Source: a gamma proteobacterium symbiont of Taylorina sp. (GTDB taxonomy: Bacteria > Pseudomonadota > Gammaproteobacteria > GRL18). From it: a stretch of DNA of 64,000 bases. The stretch's first letter is position 1, and each line of letters begins with the position of its first letter. The notes beneath the pieces are model-generated. The model saw nothing but the letters and a program-made list of their open reading frames with translations. It was not told the origin of the DNA and made no database searches. The position numbers and the translations under genes were made by a program. The DNA lies in contig JAHXIV010000056.1 of the NCBI GenBank assembly GCA_025655455.1, positions 32,806-96,805 of the forward strand. The letters are read 5' to 3'. Below, one piece after another: positions 1-10,322 of this stretch.

Positions 1-319
1 CTTCAAGGTACAATGTTTTTATACCCTTATTCCTGACATAAGAAATTAACCATTCTAATAATCCCAATCCATAGCCATTATTCTGATATTCTGGAGCTAT
101 GCAGATATTTAACAGGCTGACCTCATCCAGTACGGTGCTGAAAATAATATAACCTCTGATTTCATCATCCACTTCGTAAACAAAGCAATGATAAGCTGAA
201 GTGAAGCAATCTGACATAATTCCCCTGCTCCAGGGAAAATCATAAGCTTCATTTTCAATTGCCATCACAGGTTCAATATCAAAATGAGTCATTTTGCGGA
301 TAAACGAGTCAAGTTTCAT
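1..319 (-). CDS. rimI: Ribosomal protein S18-alanine N-acetyltransferase, partial (cut by window edge)
   Basis: The reverse strand encodes about 106 residues beginning MKLDSFIRKMTHFDIEPVMA and running off the left edge. A GNAT fold is visible: an N-terminal IENEAYDFPWS segment typical of RimI, then SLLNICIAPEYQNNGYG, which is the acetyl-CoA-binding loop (Q/R-x-x-G-x-G/A region). RimI acetylates the N-terminal alanine of ribosomal protein S18 (family knowledge). It lies just downstream of a family-4 uracil-DNA glycosylase gene with a 34-bp gap, a neighbour pair common in gammaproteobacteria. The C-terminal part is outside the window. Confidence 0.8.
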   Translation of the reverse strand, partial: MKLDSFIRKMTHFDIEPVMAIENEAYDFPWSRGIMSDCFTSAYHCFVYEVDDEIRGYIIFSTVLDEVSLLNICIAPEYQNNGYGLGLLEWLISYVRNKGIKTLYLE

Positions 320-353
320 GTTTGATAAGAGCCTTCAGACAATTAAAGTGAAC

Positions 354-1055
354 TTATTGAAGTACGCTTTTTATTAAAATTAAATCCTTTAATGCTTCTT
401 TTTTGTACAATGGATTTCTTAATAAATAGGCTGGATGATAACTCACTATAGCTTGATAGCTTTGATTGTTAATTTCTATAGTATGAATTTTATTCCTCAA
501 TTGATTAAAACTATCGGTTGACTTTAATAGAGCCTGTGCCTGAATTGTACCCAGAAGGATTAAAACATCTGGCTTTACCTGTTCAAGCTGAGTTATTAAA
601 TGGCTGCGGCAGTTATTGATTTCTGCTTCGGAAATAAGAAAATTTTCAAATGAATGACATTTAATTAACCCGGTAAAAAAATAATTGTTTGTTATTCCAA
701 TAACATCCAGCATCTTTTTAAATAATGAATGTGAATCATCGGTTAAATAATGACCTTCACGTTCTTCAGCTGCGTTCGGTGCCTCACAAATAAAAAAGAC
801 CTGTGCATCTGCATTGCCCTCACCTGATAATACCTTCAAATGATTTTTTCTTGATGAACAAAGTGAACAGGAAGTTATTTTCCTGATTGATTTATTAACA
901 GGAATATTGTCAACTTGTTCCAAAGTGGGTACTTGATCAGAGCTGCTGCTATTATCAACAATTTCTTCAATAATAACATCATCCGGACTGGATTTTATTA
1001 ACCAGGTCTGGATACCGATTTCATTTAAATATTGCTGTTTTAAATTCTTATTCAT
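354..1055 (-). CDS. Family 4 uracil-DNA glycosylase
   Basis: The 233-residue protein has the family-4 UDG layout after a variable N-terminal 60 residues. Visible are an Fe-S cysteine pair CSLC near residue 63, the CEAPNAAEEREG loop (GEAPG-x-x-E-D in relatives), TGLIKCHSFEN containing the third cysteine, NNCRSHL with the fourth, LILLGTIQA, and SYHPAYLLR near the end. Such enzymes remove uracil from DNA and carry a [4Fe-4S] cluster. The GEAPG loop is CEAPN here, a mild deviation. It sits 18 bp downstream of leuA and 34 bp upstream of rimI on the same strand, so it is probably cotranscribed with them. Confidence 0.85.
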   Translation of the reverse strand: MNKNLKQQYLNEIGIQTWLIKSSPDDVIIEEIVDNSSSSDQVPTLEQVDNIPVNKSIRKITSCSLCSSRKNHLKVLSGEGNADAQVFFICEAPNAAEEREGHYLTDDSHSLFKKMLDVIGITNNYFFTGLIKCHSFENFLISEAEINNCRSHLITQLEQVKPDVLILLGTIQAQALLKSTDSFNQLRNKIHTIEINNQSYQAIVSYHPAYLLRNPLYKKEALKDLILIKSVLQ

Positions 1056-1073
1056 TACTGCTATTAACTACAA

Positions 1074-2609
1074 TTATAACTGAGGATGAGCTCTTTCATC
1101 AGGTTGAATAAGTTTATTTAAGGCATTAATATAGGATTTGGCTGATGCAATGACAATATCGGTATCAGTCCCCTGGGCATTGACTATTCGTCCTGATTTT
1201 TCCAGGCGAACAGTCACATCGCCCTGGGCATCTGTTCCACTGGTAATATTATTCACTGAATATAATATTAATTTTGAATCACTATGGATAATTTTTTCAA
1301 TTGATTTAAATGCCGCATCCACTGGTCCGCTGCCTTCTGCGGTAGCAGAATGTTCTACTCCATTGACGCTTAATGTCACACCGGCATTGGGTATTTCACC
1401 CGTTTCAGAGCAGACTTTGATTGAAATAAGTTTAATATAATCATCTTTATCTGTTGCTGATGCTTCAGAAACCAATGCCTGAAGATCATCATCAAAGATT
1501 TCATGTTTCTTGTCAGCCAGGTCTTTAAAACGGGCAAAGGCCTGATTAAGACTTTCTTCCGAATCAAATTCAATATTTAAATCCTTTAAACGACTCTTTA
1601 AAGCACTGCGTCCGGAATGTTTTCCTAAAATAATATGCTGGGCTACCCAGCCGACATCTTCAGCCAGCATAATTTCATAGGTTTCACGATTTTTTAATAC
1701 GCCATCCTGATGAATACCGGATTCATGAGCAAATGCATTAGCGCCGACAATGGCTTTATTAGGTTGAACGGGAAAACCGGTAATTCCGGAAACCAGTCTG
1801 GATGCCGGGACAATTTGTGTCGTATCTAATGTGGTATCACAGCTAAAAACATCCTGACGGGTTCTAACCGCCATAACCACTTCTTCAAGAGAAGCATTTC
1901 CGGCTCTCTCACCTAAACCGTTGATAGTACATTCTACCTGACGGGCACCATTGAGCACTGCTGACAAGGAATTGGCAACAGCCAGGCCAAGGTCATTATG
2001 ACAATGTACGGAAAAAATAGCCTTATCTGAATTAGGAATTTTTGCTAATAAATTATGCAGCAGATTGCCAAACTGATGGGGAATATTATAACCCACTGTA
2101 TCAGGAATATTAATAGTTCTTGCTCCGGCATCTATCACCGCTTCAATGACCCGACATAAAAAATCCAGTTCAGAACGTCCCGCATCTTCAGGAGAAAATT
2201 CTACATTATCAGTATACTGCCTGGCTCGTTTAACTGAGGCAACTGCCTGTTCAACCACTTGATCCGGAGACATACGAAGTTTCTTTTCCATATGTATCGG
2301 TGAAGTTGCAATGAAGGTATGAATTCTGGAAGAGTTTGCACCTTTTAAGGCTTCCCCTGCCCTATCAATATCTTTATCAAGCGCTCTGGCCAAACCACAT
2401 ACGGTACTTTCCGTAATGTTATCAGCAACAGCCTTTACAGCTTCAAAATCTCCGGGGCTGGCAATTGGAAATCCTGCCTCGATAATATCAACTTTCATAC
2501 GCTCAAGTATTTTAGCGATACGAATTTTTTCGTCTTTGGTCATAGATGCGCCGGGACTTTGTTCTCCATCACGCAAGGTAGTATCAAAAATGATTAATTT
2601 ATCAGACAT
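1074..2609 (-). CDS. leuA: 2-isopropylmalate synthase
   Basis: LeuA condenses acetyl-CoA with 2-oxoisovalerate, the first step of leucine synthesis. The protein opens [20 protein letters not shown], the metal-binding DTTLRDGEQ signature; [13 protein letters not shown] supplies the metal-binding histidines, and an allosteric LeuA dimer domain occupies roughly residues 395-510. I chose the ATG at 2609. A GTG four codons upstream (2621) is in frame, but neither has a strong Shine-Dalgarno and the family normally begins just before the DTTLRDGEQ strand. It is the distal part of ilvI-ilvH-ilvC-pssA-leuA, 75 bp after pssA. Confidence 0.95.
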   Translation of the reverse strand: MSDKLIIFDTTLRDGEQSPGASMTKDEKIRIAKILERMKVDIIEAGFPIASPGDFEAVKAVADNITESTVCGLARALDKDIDRAGEALKGANSSRIHTFIATSPIHMEKKLRMSPDQVVEQAVASVKRARQYTDNVEFSPEDAGRSELDFLCRVIEAVIDAGARTINIPDTVGYNIPHQFGNLLHNLLAKIPNSDKAIFSVHCHNDLGLAVANSLSAVLNGARQVECTINGLGERAGNASLEEVVMAVRTRQDVFSCDTTLDTTQIVPASRLVSGITGFPVQPNKAIVGANAFAHESGIHQDGVLKNRETYEIMLAEDVGWVAQHIILGKHSGRSALKSRLKDLNIEFDSEESLNQAFARFKDLADKKHEIFDDDLQALVSEASATDKDDYIKLISIKVCSETGEIPNAGVTLSVNGVEHSATAEGSGPVDAAFKSIEKIIHSDSKLILYSVNNITSGTDAQGDVTVRLEKSGRIVNAQGTDTDIVIASAKSYINALNKLIQPDERAHPQL

Positions 2610-2683
2610 GGCTTGGTTCACTTTTAGTTGTAATGCTCTGTTGTATTAAGCATTATTCTATCATAGTAGATATCAATATTATT

Positions 2684-3448
2684 TTATTTTACTTTATTAA
2701 TTTTGCGCAGCAGATATCCAAACGGGCCGGACAGTGTATAGAGGGCAAACATAGCGAATAAAATAAAGGAAGGTTGGTAAACAATGGTGGTGAAGATTAA
2801 CACCATAATTAAAATACTGACAAAGGGCACTTTATTTTTTAAATCTAAATCTTTAAAGCTGCGGTATTTAACATTGCTGACCATTAATATTCCACTGCCT
2901 ATCGTTAACAAAAAAGATAAATAGCTCATTTGTATACCACTATAATTGTTTTCCGTGCATAGCCATACAAAACCGACCACAAAACCGGCAGCAATAGGAC
3001 TGGCCAGTCCCTGAAAATAGCGTTTATCAGCGTGTCCCACTTGTGTATTAAAACGGGCAAGACGTAATGCAGCACTGACCACATAAATAAAACAAGCAAC
3101 CCAGCCGACTTTTCCCAGTGATGACAGAGACCAGGTATACATCACCAGAGCAGGAGCAACACCAAAGGAAACCATGTCAGAAAGACTGTCATATTCAACA
3201 CCAAAATCACTTTCTGTATGGGTCATACGCGCAACGCGGCCATCAAGACCATCAAGGATCATGGCAATAAAAATTGCCATGGCTGCCGCTTCAAATTGGC
3301 CGTTCATAGCAGAAATTACCGCAAAAAAACCACCAAACAAGGCACCTGTTGTAAACAAATTAGGTAATAAGTATATACCTCGATTTCTTTTCTTAGGAAT
3401 TTCGTGTTCAGATGCTTCCTGTTCAATCAAATTTTTTTCATTAGCCAT
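2684..3448 (-). CDS. pssA: CDP-diacylglycerol--serine O-phosphatidyltransferase
   Basis: This 254-residue integral membrane enzyme makes phosphatidylserine from CDP-diacylglycerol and serine, on the way to phosphatidylethanolamine. The CDP-alcohol phosphotransferase signature (DG-x2-AR-x8-G-x3-D-x3-D) is complete in DGLDGRVARMTHTESDFG followed by VEYDSLSD, near residues 86-111. About eight hydrophobic segments follow or flank it. Its position between ilvC and leuA is a known beta/gamma-proteobacterial arrangement. The 150-bp gap upstream to ilvC holds an inverted-repeat element that may weaken read-through. Confidence 0.93.
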   Translation of the reverse strand: MANEKNLIEQEASEHEIPKKRNRGIYLLPNLFTTGALFGGFFAVISAMNGQFEAAAMAIFIAMILDGLDGRVARMTHTESDFGVEYDSLSDMVSFGVAPALVMYTWSLSSLGKVGWVACFIYVVSAALRLARFNTQVGHADKRYFQGLASPIAAGFVVGFVWLCTENNYSGIQMSYLSFLLTIGSGILMVSNVKYRSFKDLDLKNKVPFVSILIMVLIFTTIVYQPSFILFAMFALYTLSGPFGYLLRKINKVK

Positions 3449-3485
3449 AACTTTTTTGACAGCTCTTATATTGTATACAATTTAA

Positions 3486-3559
3486 AAGGGGTTGGAGTCA
3501 AATGGAAAGATTACGGAATTAAAAAAATCTGTAGTCATTCCATTTGACTCCGCCCCCTT
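3486..3559. repeat. REPIN-like inverted repeat, copy A
   Basis: Two inverted arms, AAGGGGTTGGAGTCAAATGG at 3486-3505 and its near-complement ending TTTGACTCCGCCCCCTT at 3559, enclose about 34 bp of AT-rich sequence. The same arms occur at 4662-4734, 19817-19894 and 21672-21747. It lies between ilvC and pssA and could fold into a long hairpin in the transcript. Confidence 0.85.
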
Positions 3560-3599
3560 ACAAAATAAAACAGGATAAAAACTAAGGGCAGCCCTAAAG

Positions 3600-4625
<1,026 letters not shown>

Positions 4626-4661
4626 TTATCCTTATATTGTCCAAAAAGTTTTACTATTTTG

Positions 4662-4734
4662 GGTCGCAGTCAAATGGCATATCGACTGATAAATATTAAA
4701 TTCATCATTGAATGCCATTTGACTCCGAACCCTG
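4662..4734. repeat. REPIN-like inverted repeat, copy B
   Basis: Left arm GGGTCGCAGTCAAATGGCA begins at 4662 and right arm TGCCATTTGACTCCGAACCC ends at 4734. The arms are complementary over about 17 of 20 positions, with a 33-bp AT-rich centre. It fills the ilvH-ilvC gap, leaving only 8 bp to the ilvH stop codon. Confidence 0.85.
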
Positions 4735-4742
4735 TTTATGTC

Positions 4743-5240
4743 TTACACATGTAATGCAGAGTGCCCGCGTGAAATACCCATCACACCGGAACGTACTGTC
4801 TCTAAAATACTGTCACATTCAAATAAAGCGATGAACGCATCCAGCTTATCACTGGTACCAGTGAGTTCAATGGTATAGGAATCTTCACTGACATCAATAA
4901 CATTGCCGCGAAAAATATCATTTAAACGCATAATTTCATCACGAGTCGGCATAGGAGCCTTTAATTTGATGAGCATCATTTCACGTTCAATATGTTTAAC
5001 ACCATTTTCATTTAAATCATTTAGCTTGACCACATCAATTAATTTATTGAGCTGTTTGGTAATTTGTTCAATAATTTCATCAGAACCCCGGGTGACTAGA
5101 GTCATACGAGACAGAGTTGGATCTTCAGTCGGTGCAACCGTTAAAGATTCAATATTATAAGCTCTGGCTGAAAAAAGACCGGCTACACGAGACAAAGCTC
5201 CTGATTCATTTTCTAATAAAATAGAAATAATATGACGCAT
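4743..5240 (-). CDS. ilvH: Acetolactate synthase small (regulatory) subunit
   Basis: The 165-residue protein starts MRHIISILLENESGALSRVA, the ACT domain that binds valine for feedback inhibition of acetolactate synthase. A second ACT-like C-terminal domain (about residues 80-160) follows, including the segment IELTGTSDKLDAFI. It lies 25 bp downstream of ilvI and is surely cotranscribed. The length and both domains are normal for the family. Confidence 0.96.
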   Translation of the reverse strand: MRHIISILLENESGALSRVAGLFSARAYNIESLTVAPTEDPTLSRMTLVTRGSDEIIEQITKQLNKLIDVVKLNDLNENGVKHIEREMMLIKLKAPMPTRDEIMRLNDIFRGNVIDVSEDSYTIELTGTSDKLDAFIALFECDSILETVRSGVMGISRGHSALHV

Positions 5241-5265
5241 TATTTATATCCTTTTCCTTTATCTA

Positions 5266-6984
5266 TTAAACCAGTTCACTGTCAGGTGCCAATTGCATCT
5301 CATGATGTCCCTTGCCGGCCACAATCATAGGATAAACATTTTCTTCACGATTGATAATAACATCAACAAAAACCAGTTTGTCTTTCATAGCAAATGCTTC
5401 TTTTAAAGCATCATCAACATCGCTGGTTTGTTCTACTTTTATACCAACATGACCATAACTTTCTGCCAGCTTAACAAAATCAGGTATTGAATCCATATAG
5501 GTCATGGCATAACGACCTTCATAGAAAAACTCCTGCCATTGTCTCACCATACCTAAAAAGCGGTTATTCAGATTAATAATTTTAATGGGCAGGTGAAACT
5601 GCAGACAGGTTGCTAACTCCTGAATATTCATCTGAATACTACCGTCTCCGGTGATACAGGCGACCGTTTTACCAGGATTAGCCAATTGTACACCAACCGC
5701 TGCCGGCAGGCCAAAGCCCATGGTTCCCAGACCACCGGAATTGATCCATTGTCTGGGTTTATCAAATTTATAATATTGTGCGGCAAACATTTGATGCTGT
5801 CCTACATCTGAAGTGATAAAAGCTTCACCCTGAGTGACATCATACAATTTCTCAACCACATATTGCGGCTTAATCGTTTTTGTTTTCTTATTATAACGCA
5901 GACAATTTTTCTTACGCCATTGATTAATTTGTTTCCACCACGACTTTAAAGCTTCTTCATCTGTATTACTTTCATTGTTCTTAAGCATTTCAAGCATACT
6001 GGTCAGTACATCATCAACATCACCCACTATAGGTACATGAACTTTGACTGTCTTTGAAATTGATGCCGGATCAATATCAATGTGGATAATTTTTGCATCG
6101 GGGCAAAATTGTTCAAGATGTCCTGTCACTCTATCATCAAAGCGGGCACCAATTGCAATTAACACATCCGTATCATGCATTGCCATATTGGATTCATAGG
6201 TACCATGCATACCCAGCATGCCTAAAAATTGTTCATCGGTTCCCGGATAAGCACCTAAGCCCATTAAAGTACTGGTAATAGGCAGATTAAGACGCTGCAC
6301 CAGAGAAGTTAATGATTGAGATGCATTAGAAAGTATCACACCACCACCGGTATAGACAACAGGTTTCTTTGCCTGTGCAATTAATTTTAAAGCTTTCTTT
6401 ATTTGATAAGGATGCCCCTTGGTGACCGGATTATAAGAACGCATACTAATAGACTGCAAATAAGTATAGGGTATCTTTATATTCGGATCAGTTATATCCT
6501 TGGGTATATCAACCACAACAGGACCGGGACGTCCGGTTGAGGCGACGTAAAATGCTTTTTTCAGTGTTTCAGCGAGATCTTTAACATCCTTAACCAAAAA
6601 ATTATGTTTAACACAAGGGCGTGAAATACCAACAGAATCGACCTCCTGGAATGCATCGCTGCCAATAAAGGCGGTGGGAACCTGTCCCGTCAAAACCACC
6701 ATTGGAATTGAATCTGAATAAGCCGTTGCAATACCGGTTACTGCATTGGTCATCCCCGGACCGGAAGTTACCAGAGCCACACCTGTCTTTCCCGACGAAC
6801 GTGAATATCCATCAGCTGCATGTACAGCAGCCTGTTCATGACGTGTTAATATATGTTTGACTGAGTCTGCCTGAAATAATGCATCATAAATATGCAGTAC
6901 GGCACCACCCGGATAACCAAACAGATATTCAACACCCTCATCTTTGAGAAATTGTGCAATAATCTCGGAACCTGATAATTCCAC
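5266..6984 (-). CDS. ilvI: Acetolactate synthase large (catalytic) subunit
   Basis: A ThDP-dependent enzyme of 572 residues joining two pyruvates, or pyruvate and 2-oxobutyrate. Visible are the catalytic glutamate in RHEQAAVHAADGYSR, the central FAD-binding region and the C-terminal ThDP motif GDGSIQMNIQELATCLQF ending in NLNN. The start is a GTG at 6984, preceded by a GGGAG Shine-Dalgarno about 8 nt upstream. It is the first gene of the branched-chain unit; the 230 bp upstream hold the peroxiredoxin terminator and presumably its promoter, which I could not place with confidence. Confidence 0.96.
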   Translation of the reverse strand: MELSGSEIIAQFLKDEGVEYLFGYPGGAVLHIYDALFQADSVKHILTRHEQAAVHAADGYSRSSGKTGVALVTSGPGMTNAVTGIATAYSDSIPMVVLTGQVPTAFIGSDAFQEVDSVGISRPCVKHNFLVKDVKDLAETLKKAFYVASTGRPGPVVVDIPKDITDPNIKIPYTYLQSISMRSYNPVTKGHPYQIKKALKLIAQAKKPVVYTGGGVILSNASQSLTSLVQRLNLPITSTLMGLGAYPGTDEQFLGMLGMHGTYESNMAMHDTDVLIAIGARFDDRVTGHLEQFCPDAKIIHIDIDPASISKTVKVHVPIVGDVDDVLTSMLEMLKNNESNTDEEALKSWWKQINQWRKKNCLRYNKKTKTIKPQYVVEKLYDVTQGEAFITSDVGQHQMFAAQYYKFDKPRQWINSGGLGTMGFGLPAAVGVQLANPGKTVACITGDGSIQMNIQELATCLQFHLPIKIINLNNRFLGMVRQWQEFFYEGRYAMTYMDSIPDFVKLAESYGHVGIKVEQTSDVDDALKEAFAMKDKLVFVDVIINREENVYPMIVAGKGHHEMQLAPDSELV

Positions 6985-7103
6985 TTTCTAACTCCCGTAT
7001 AGCTAACTTTTAAAATAATCGTCTAGTATACCCTTTCAGGATATACGTTTCAGCAAAAAAAACCAATACTCGTAAAAAAATTTTAATCTATTTTGCTGCA
7101 ACA

Positions 7104-7138
7104 TAAAAAAAGGGCTGAATCAATATGACTCAGCCCTT
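7104..7138 (-). terminator. Rho-independent terminator of the peroxiredoxin gene
   Basis: On the minus strand, AAGGGCTGA and TCAGCCCTT form a perfect 9-bp stem around an 11-nt loop, followed directly by a run of seven T. It lies 76 bp past the stop codon of the peroxiredoxin gene and ahead of ilvI. Confidence 0.9.
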
Positions 7139-7213
7139 AACTTTTAACTTTTCTTAAGCACATGAGCTGTGCTTAGAAGAAAATAATATCGATTTTCGTA
7201 ACTTATTTTCGTG

Positions 7214-7852
7214 TTATAGTTGATCAGCTTCGTCAGCCAGATAATCAGCAACACCTTCTGTTGTTGCAGTCATACCCTTATCGCCTTTATTCCAACCTGC
7301 CGGACAAACTTCACCATGTTCTTCAGTGAACTGCAGTGCATCAATCATACGTAACATTTCATCAATATTACGACCCAGAGGCAGGTCATTAACTACCTGG
7401 TGACGTACAACACCATCTTTATCGATTAAAAATGAAGCACGGTAGGCAATACCTGCACCACGATTATAAGCGCCATCATCTCCGACACCGCCGCCAACTT
7501 CAACATCATAGTCATTACAAATAGATTGTTTTAAATCAGCAACCAGAGGATATTTAACTTCACCAATACCGCCATTGTTGATTGCAGTACTTCTCCACGC
7601 TTTATGAGTAAAGTGTGAATCTGTTGAACAGCCAATCACTTCAACACCACGTGAAGTGAATTCTTCAATACGGTGATCAAAAGCAATCAGTTCTGATGGG
7701 CAAACAAAAGTGAAATCCAGCGGGTAAAAGAATAATACTGCATATTTTCCCTTAATGTGTTCAGCAAAATTAAAATCTGCTTTTATTTCGCCATCAGCCA
7801 TTACTGCATTTGCTGTGAAATCGGGTGCTGCTTTGCCAACTAATACGCTCAT
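7214..7852 (-). CDS. Typical 2-Cys peroxiredoxin (AhpC/Prx1 group)
   Basis: The 212-residue thiol peroxidase reduces hydrogen peroxide and organic peroxides. The peroxidatic cysteine lies in FYPLDFTFVCPSELIAF near residue 51 and the resolving cysteine in HGEVCPAGWNKG near residue 172, which defines the typical 2-Cys class. A catalytic arginine is present in the GVVRHQVVNDLPLGRN region. The gene appears to be a single transcription unit: 119 bp separate it from tex upstream, a Shine-Dalgarno (AGGAGAA) precedes its ATG, and a strong terminator follows. Confidence 0.95.
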   Translation of the reverse strand: MSVLVGKAAPDFTANAVMADGEIKADFNFAEHIKGKYAVLFFYPLDFTFVCPSELIAFDHRIEEFTSRGVEVIGCSTDSHFTHKAWRSTAINNGGIGEVKYPLVADLKQSICNDYDVEVGGGVGDDGAYNRGAGIAYRASFLIDKDGVVRHQVVNDLPLGRNIDEMLRMIDALQFTEEHGEVCPAGWNKGDKGMTATTEGVADYLADEADQL

Positions 7853-7971
7853 TGTCCATTTCTCCTATGGATAGTTCTTTTAAAGAATAAAGTAAAAAAT
7901 AATACCTTAGTGAATTTGTTGGTTATTCTAAAGTATGTTAAAAATGAAAGCAAGTAATAAAGTGTAATTAA

Positions 7972-10266
7972 CTATTTTAGTTTAGCAAAGGCTGCTGCCA
8001 TAGCATTATTTTCAGGGGCTGGCTGTTTGGCTATTTTTTTATGCATTTTATTTTTAATTGGCTCAGCGATGGTCTTTTTCGGTGCTTCAACTTTTTCACT
8101 TAAACGCATAGTCAAAGCGATTCTATTTCTTTTTAAATCAACTTCAACAACTTTTATTGTCACAATATCCCCTGCTTTTACTATGTCACGGGGATCTTTA
8201 ACAAATTTATCTGCTAATTGTGATATATGAACCAGACCATCCTGGTGAACACCAATATCAACAAAGGCACCAAAATTAGTCACATTAGTGACAACACCCT
8301 GCAATAACATTTCAGGTTTTAAATCCTTTGGAGCTTCAATACCGTCTTTAAATTCAGCAGTTTTAAATTCAGGACGTGGATCACGACCTGGTTTTTCAAG
8401 TTCCTGGACAATGTCCCTGATGGTCAACACACCAAACTTTTCATCAGTATAATCGGCAGGATTCAATGATTTAAGAAATTGTGTATCACCAATTAATTTT
8501 CTGATATCCCGATTTTTCCGCAATGCAATTTTTTCAACCAATTGATAAGTTTCCGGGTGAACAGCTGATGCATCAAGAGGATTATCACCATTCATCACTC
8601 TTAAAAATCCGGCTGATTGTTCAAATGCCTTTTCACCCAGCCTGGGAACTTTCATTAATTGTTTACGGTTTTTAAAAGCACCATGTTGTTCACGGTAACT
8701 GACTATATTAGCAGCAATTGTGGTACTTAAACCGGATACTTGCTCCAGTAATGGAATAGAAGCTGTATTGATGTCAACCCCGACACCATTTACACAATCT
8801 TCAATGATGACATTCAGCTTACGACTGAGTTGTACCTGACTGACATCATGTTGATACTGCCCTACGCCAATTGATTTTGGATCAATTTTGACTAATTCAG
8901 CCAAGGGATCCTGCAAACGTCTGGCAATTGAAACTGCTCCACGTAGTGACACATCCAAATCAGGGAATTCTTTTGCTGCCAGTTCCGAGGCAGAATAAAC
9001 TGAGGCTCCCGCTTCAGAAACCATAATTTTATTCATCCCGAGTCGTGGATACTGCTTAATCAGATCAGCTGCCAGCTTATCCGTCTCCCGTGATGCAGTA
9101 CCATTGCCGATACTGATTAATTTAACCTGATATTTTTGTGCCAGAGCTGCCAGTACATGGATAGATTGATCCCACTGCCTTTTAGGCGCATGAGGATAAA
9201 TAGTAGAATCTTCCAGAAATTTTCCTGTTTCATCAACCACAACGACCTTAACCCCTGTTCTTAGACCCGGATCTAAACCAAGAGTCACTTTCTGACCGGC
9301 TGGAGCCGCCAATAATAAATCTTTCAGATTATCACCAAACACATCAATTGCGGCGGCTTCCGCAATTTCTCTAAGACGTTTCTTAATATCCATATCTAAA
9401 GAAACTTTTATTTTAATACGCCAGGTCCATTTCACTACCTCCATCAGCCATGCGTCAGCAAATCTATCATGATTTTCTATAGCATAAAATTGTGCAATTT
9501 TATATTCCATAGTGCAAAGTTGGGCAGGTTTCAAATCATTTTCTTCAATCTCTGTATTAATAGAAAGAAAACCTTCTTTGCGACCTCGAAATAATGCAAG
9601 AATACGATGAGAAGGCATTTTGTAAAGATTTTCTTTAGTATCAAAATAATCAGAAAATTTACTGCCGCTCTCTTCCTGTCCTTTAACAACCCTGGAAACC
9701 ATAACACCATTATTCCAGAGATATTCTCGTAAATTACCAATCAGCTCGGGGTTTTCTGCAAATCTTTCCATCAGGATCTGTTTGGCACCATCTAATGCTT
9801 CTTTACAGCTTGTAATGGCTTTATCACTATTAATATATTTTTCAGCTTCCAGCTCCGGCTTAAGTTGTGGATCATCTAATAAAGATTGAGCCAATGCTTC
9901 TAAACCTGCTTCACGTGCAATCTGTGCTTTCGTCTGACGTTTAATTTTATAGGGCTTATAGAGATCTTCGAGGCGTGTTTTAGTTTCTGCCTCATAAAGA
10001 GTTGACTTGAGTTGTTCAGTCAACTTTCCCTGTTCTGCAATAGTTTTAATAATCACTTCTCTACGCTCATCCAGATCACGTAGATAAATCAGCCTTTCAT
10101 CCAGCAACCTGAGTTGAGTATCATCCAGACTAGCGGTTACTTCCTTACGATAGCGAGCAATAAAAGGGACAGTATCACCGCCATCTAATAAGGTGATTGT
10201 CGCTTCTACCTGAGATTCATGTACTGATAGTTCTTCAGCAATGCGCTGAATAATTGATTTAAGCAT
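7972..10266 (-). CDS. tex: Tex-like S1 RNA-binding transcription accessory protein
   Basis: A 764-residue protein with the Tex architecture: an N-terminal helical domain, a YqgF/RNase-H-like core (LGLDPGLRTGVKVVVVD, about residue 325), helix-hairpin-helix motifs (NIVSYREQHGAFKNRKQL and onward, about 520-560) and a C-terminal S1 domain (VTNVTNFGAFVDIGVHQDG, about 655-725). Tex is a conserved nucleic-acid-binding protein associated with transcription; its precise role varies among species. The protein ends in a short Lys/Ala-rich tail. It is monocistronic in appearance. Confidence 0.95.
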   Translation of the reverse strand: MLKSIIQRIAEELSVHESQVEATITLLDGGDTVPFIARYRKEVTASLDDTQLRLLDERLIYLRDLDERREVIIKTIAEQGKLTEQLKSTLYEAETKTRLEDLYKPYKIKRQTKAQIAREAGLEALAQSLLDDPQLKPELEAEKYINSDKAITSCKEALDGAKQILMERFAENPELIGNLREYLWNNGVMVSRVVKGQEESGSKFSDYFDTKENLYKMPSHRILALFRGRKEGFLSINTEIEENDLKPAQLCTMEYKIAQFYAIENHDRFADAWLMEVVKWTWRIKIKVSLDMDIKKRLREIAEAAAIDVFGDNLKDLLLAAPAGQKVTLGLDPGLRTGVKVVVVDETGKFLEDSTIYPHAPKRQWDQSIHVLAALAQKYQVKLISIGNGTASRETDKLAADLIKQYPRLGMNKIMVSEAGASVYSASELAAKEFPDLDVSLRGAVSIARRLQDPLAELVKIDPKSIGVGQYQHDVSQVQLSRKLNVIIEDCVNGVGVDINTASIPLLEQVSGLSTTIAANIVSYREQHGAFKNRKQLMKVPRLGEKAFEQSAGFLRVMNGDNPLDASAVHPETYQLVEKIALRKNRDIRKLIGDTQFLKSLNPADYTDEKFGVLTIRDIVQELEKPGRDPRPEFKTAEFKDGIEAPKDLKPEMLLQGVVTNVTNFGAFVDIGVHQDGLVHISQLADKFVKDPRDIVKAGDIVTIKVVEVDLKRNRIALTMRLSEKVEAPKKTIAEPIKNKMHKKIAKQPAPENNAMAAAFAKLK

Positions 10267-10322
10267 TTTTGAGATATTTTCCGCTGATAAAAAAGGGGAC
10301 GATTATAAACCATTATAAAAAA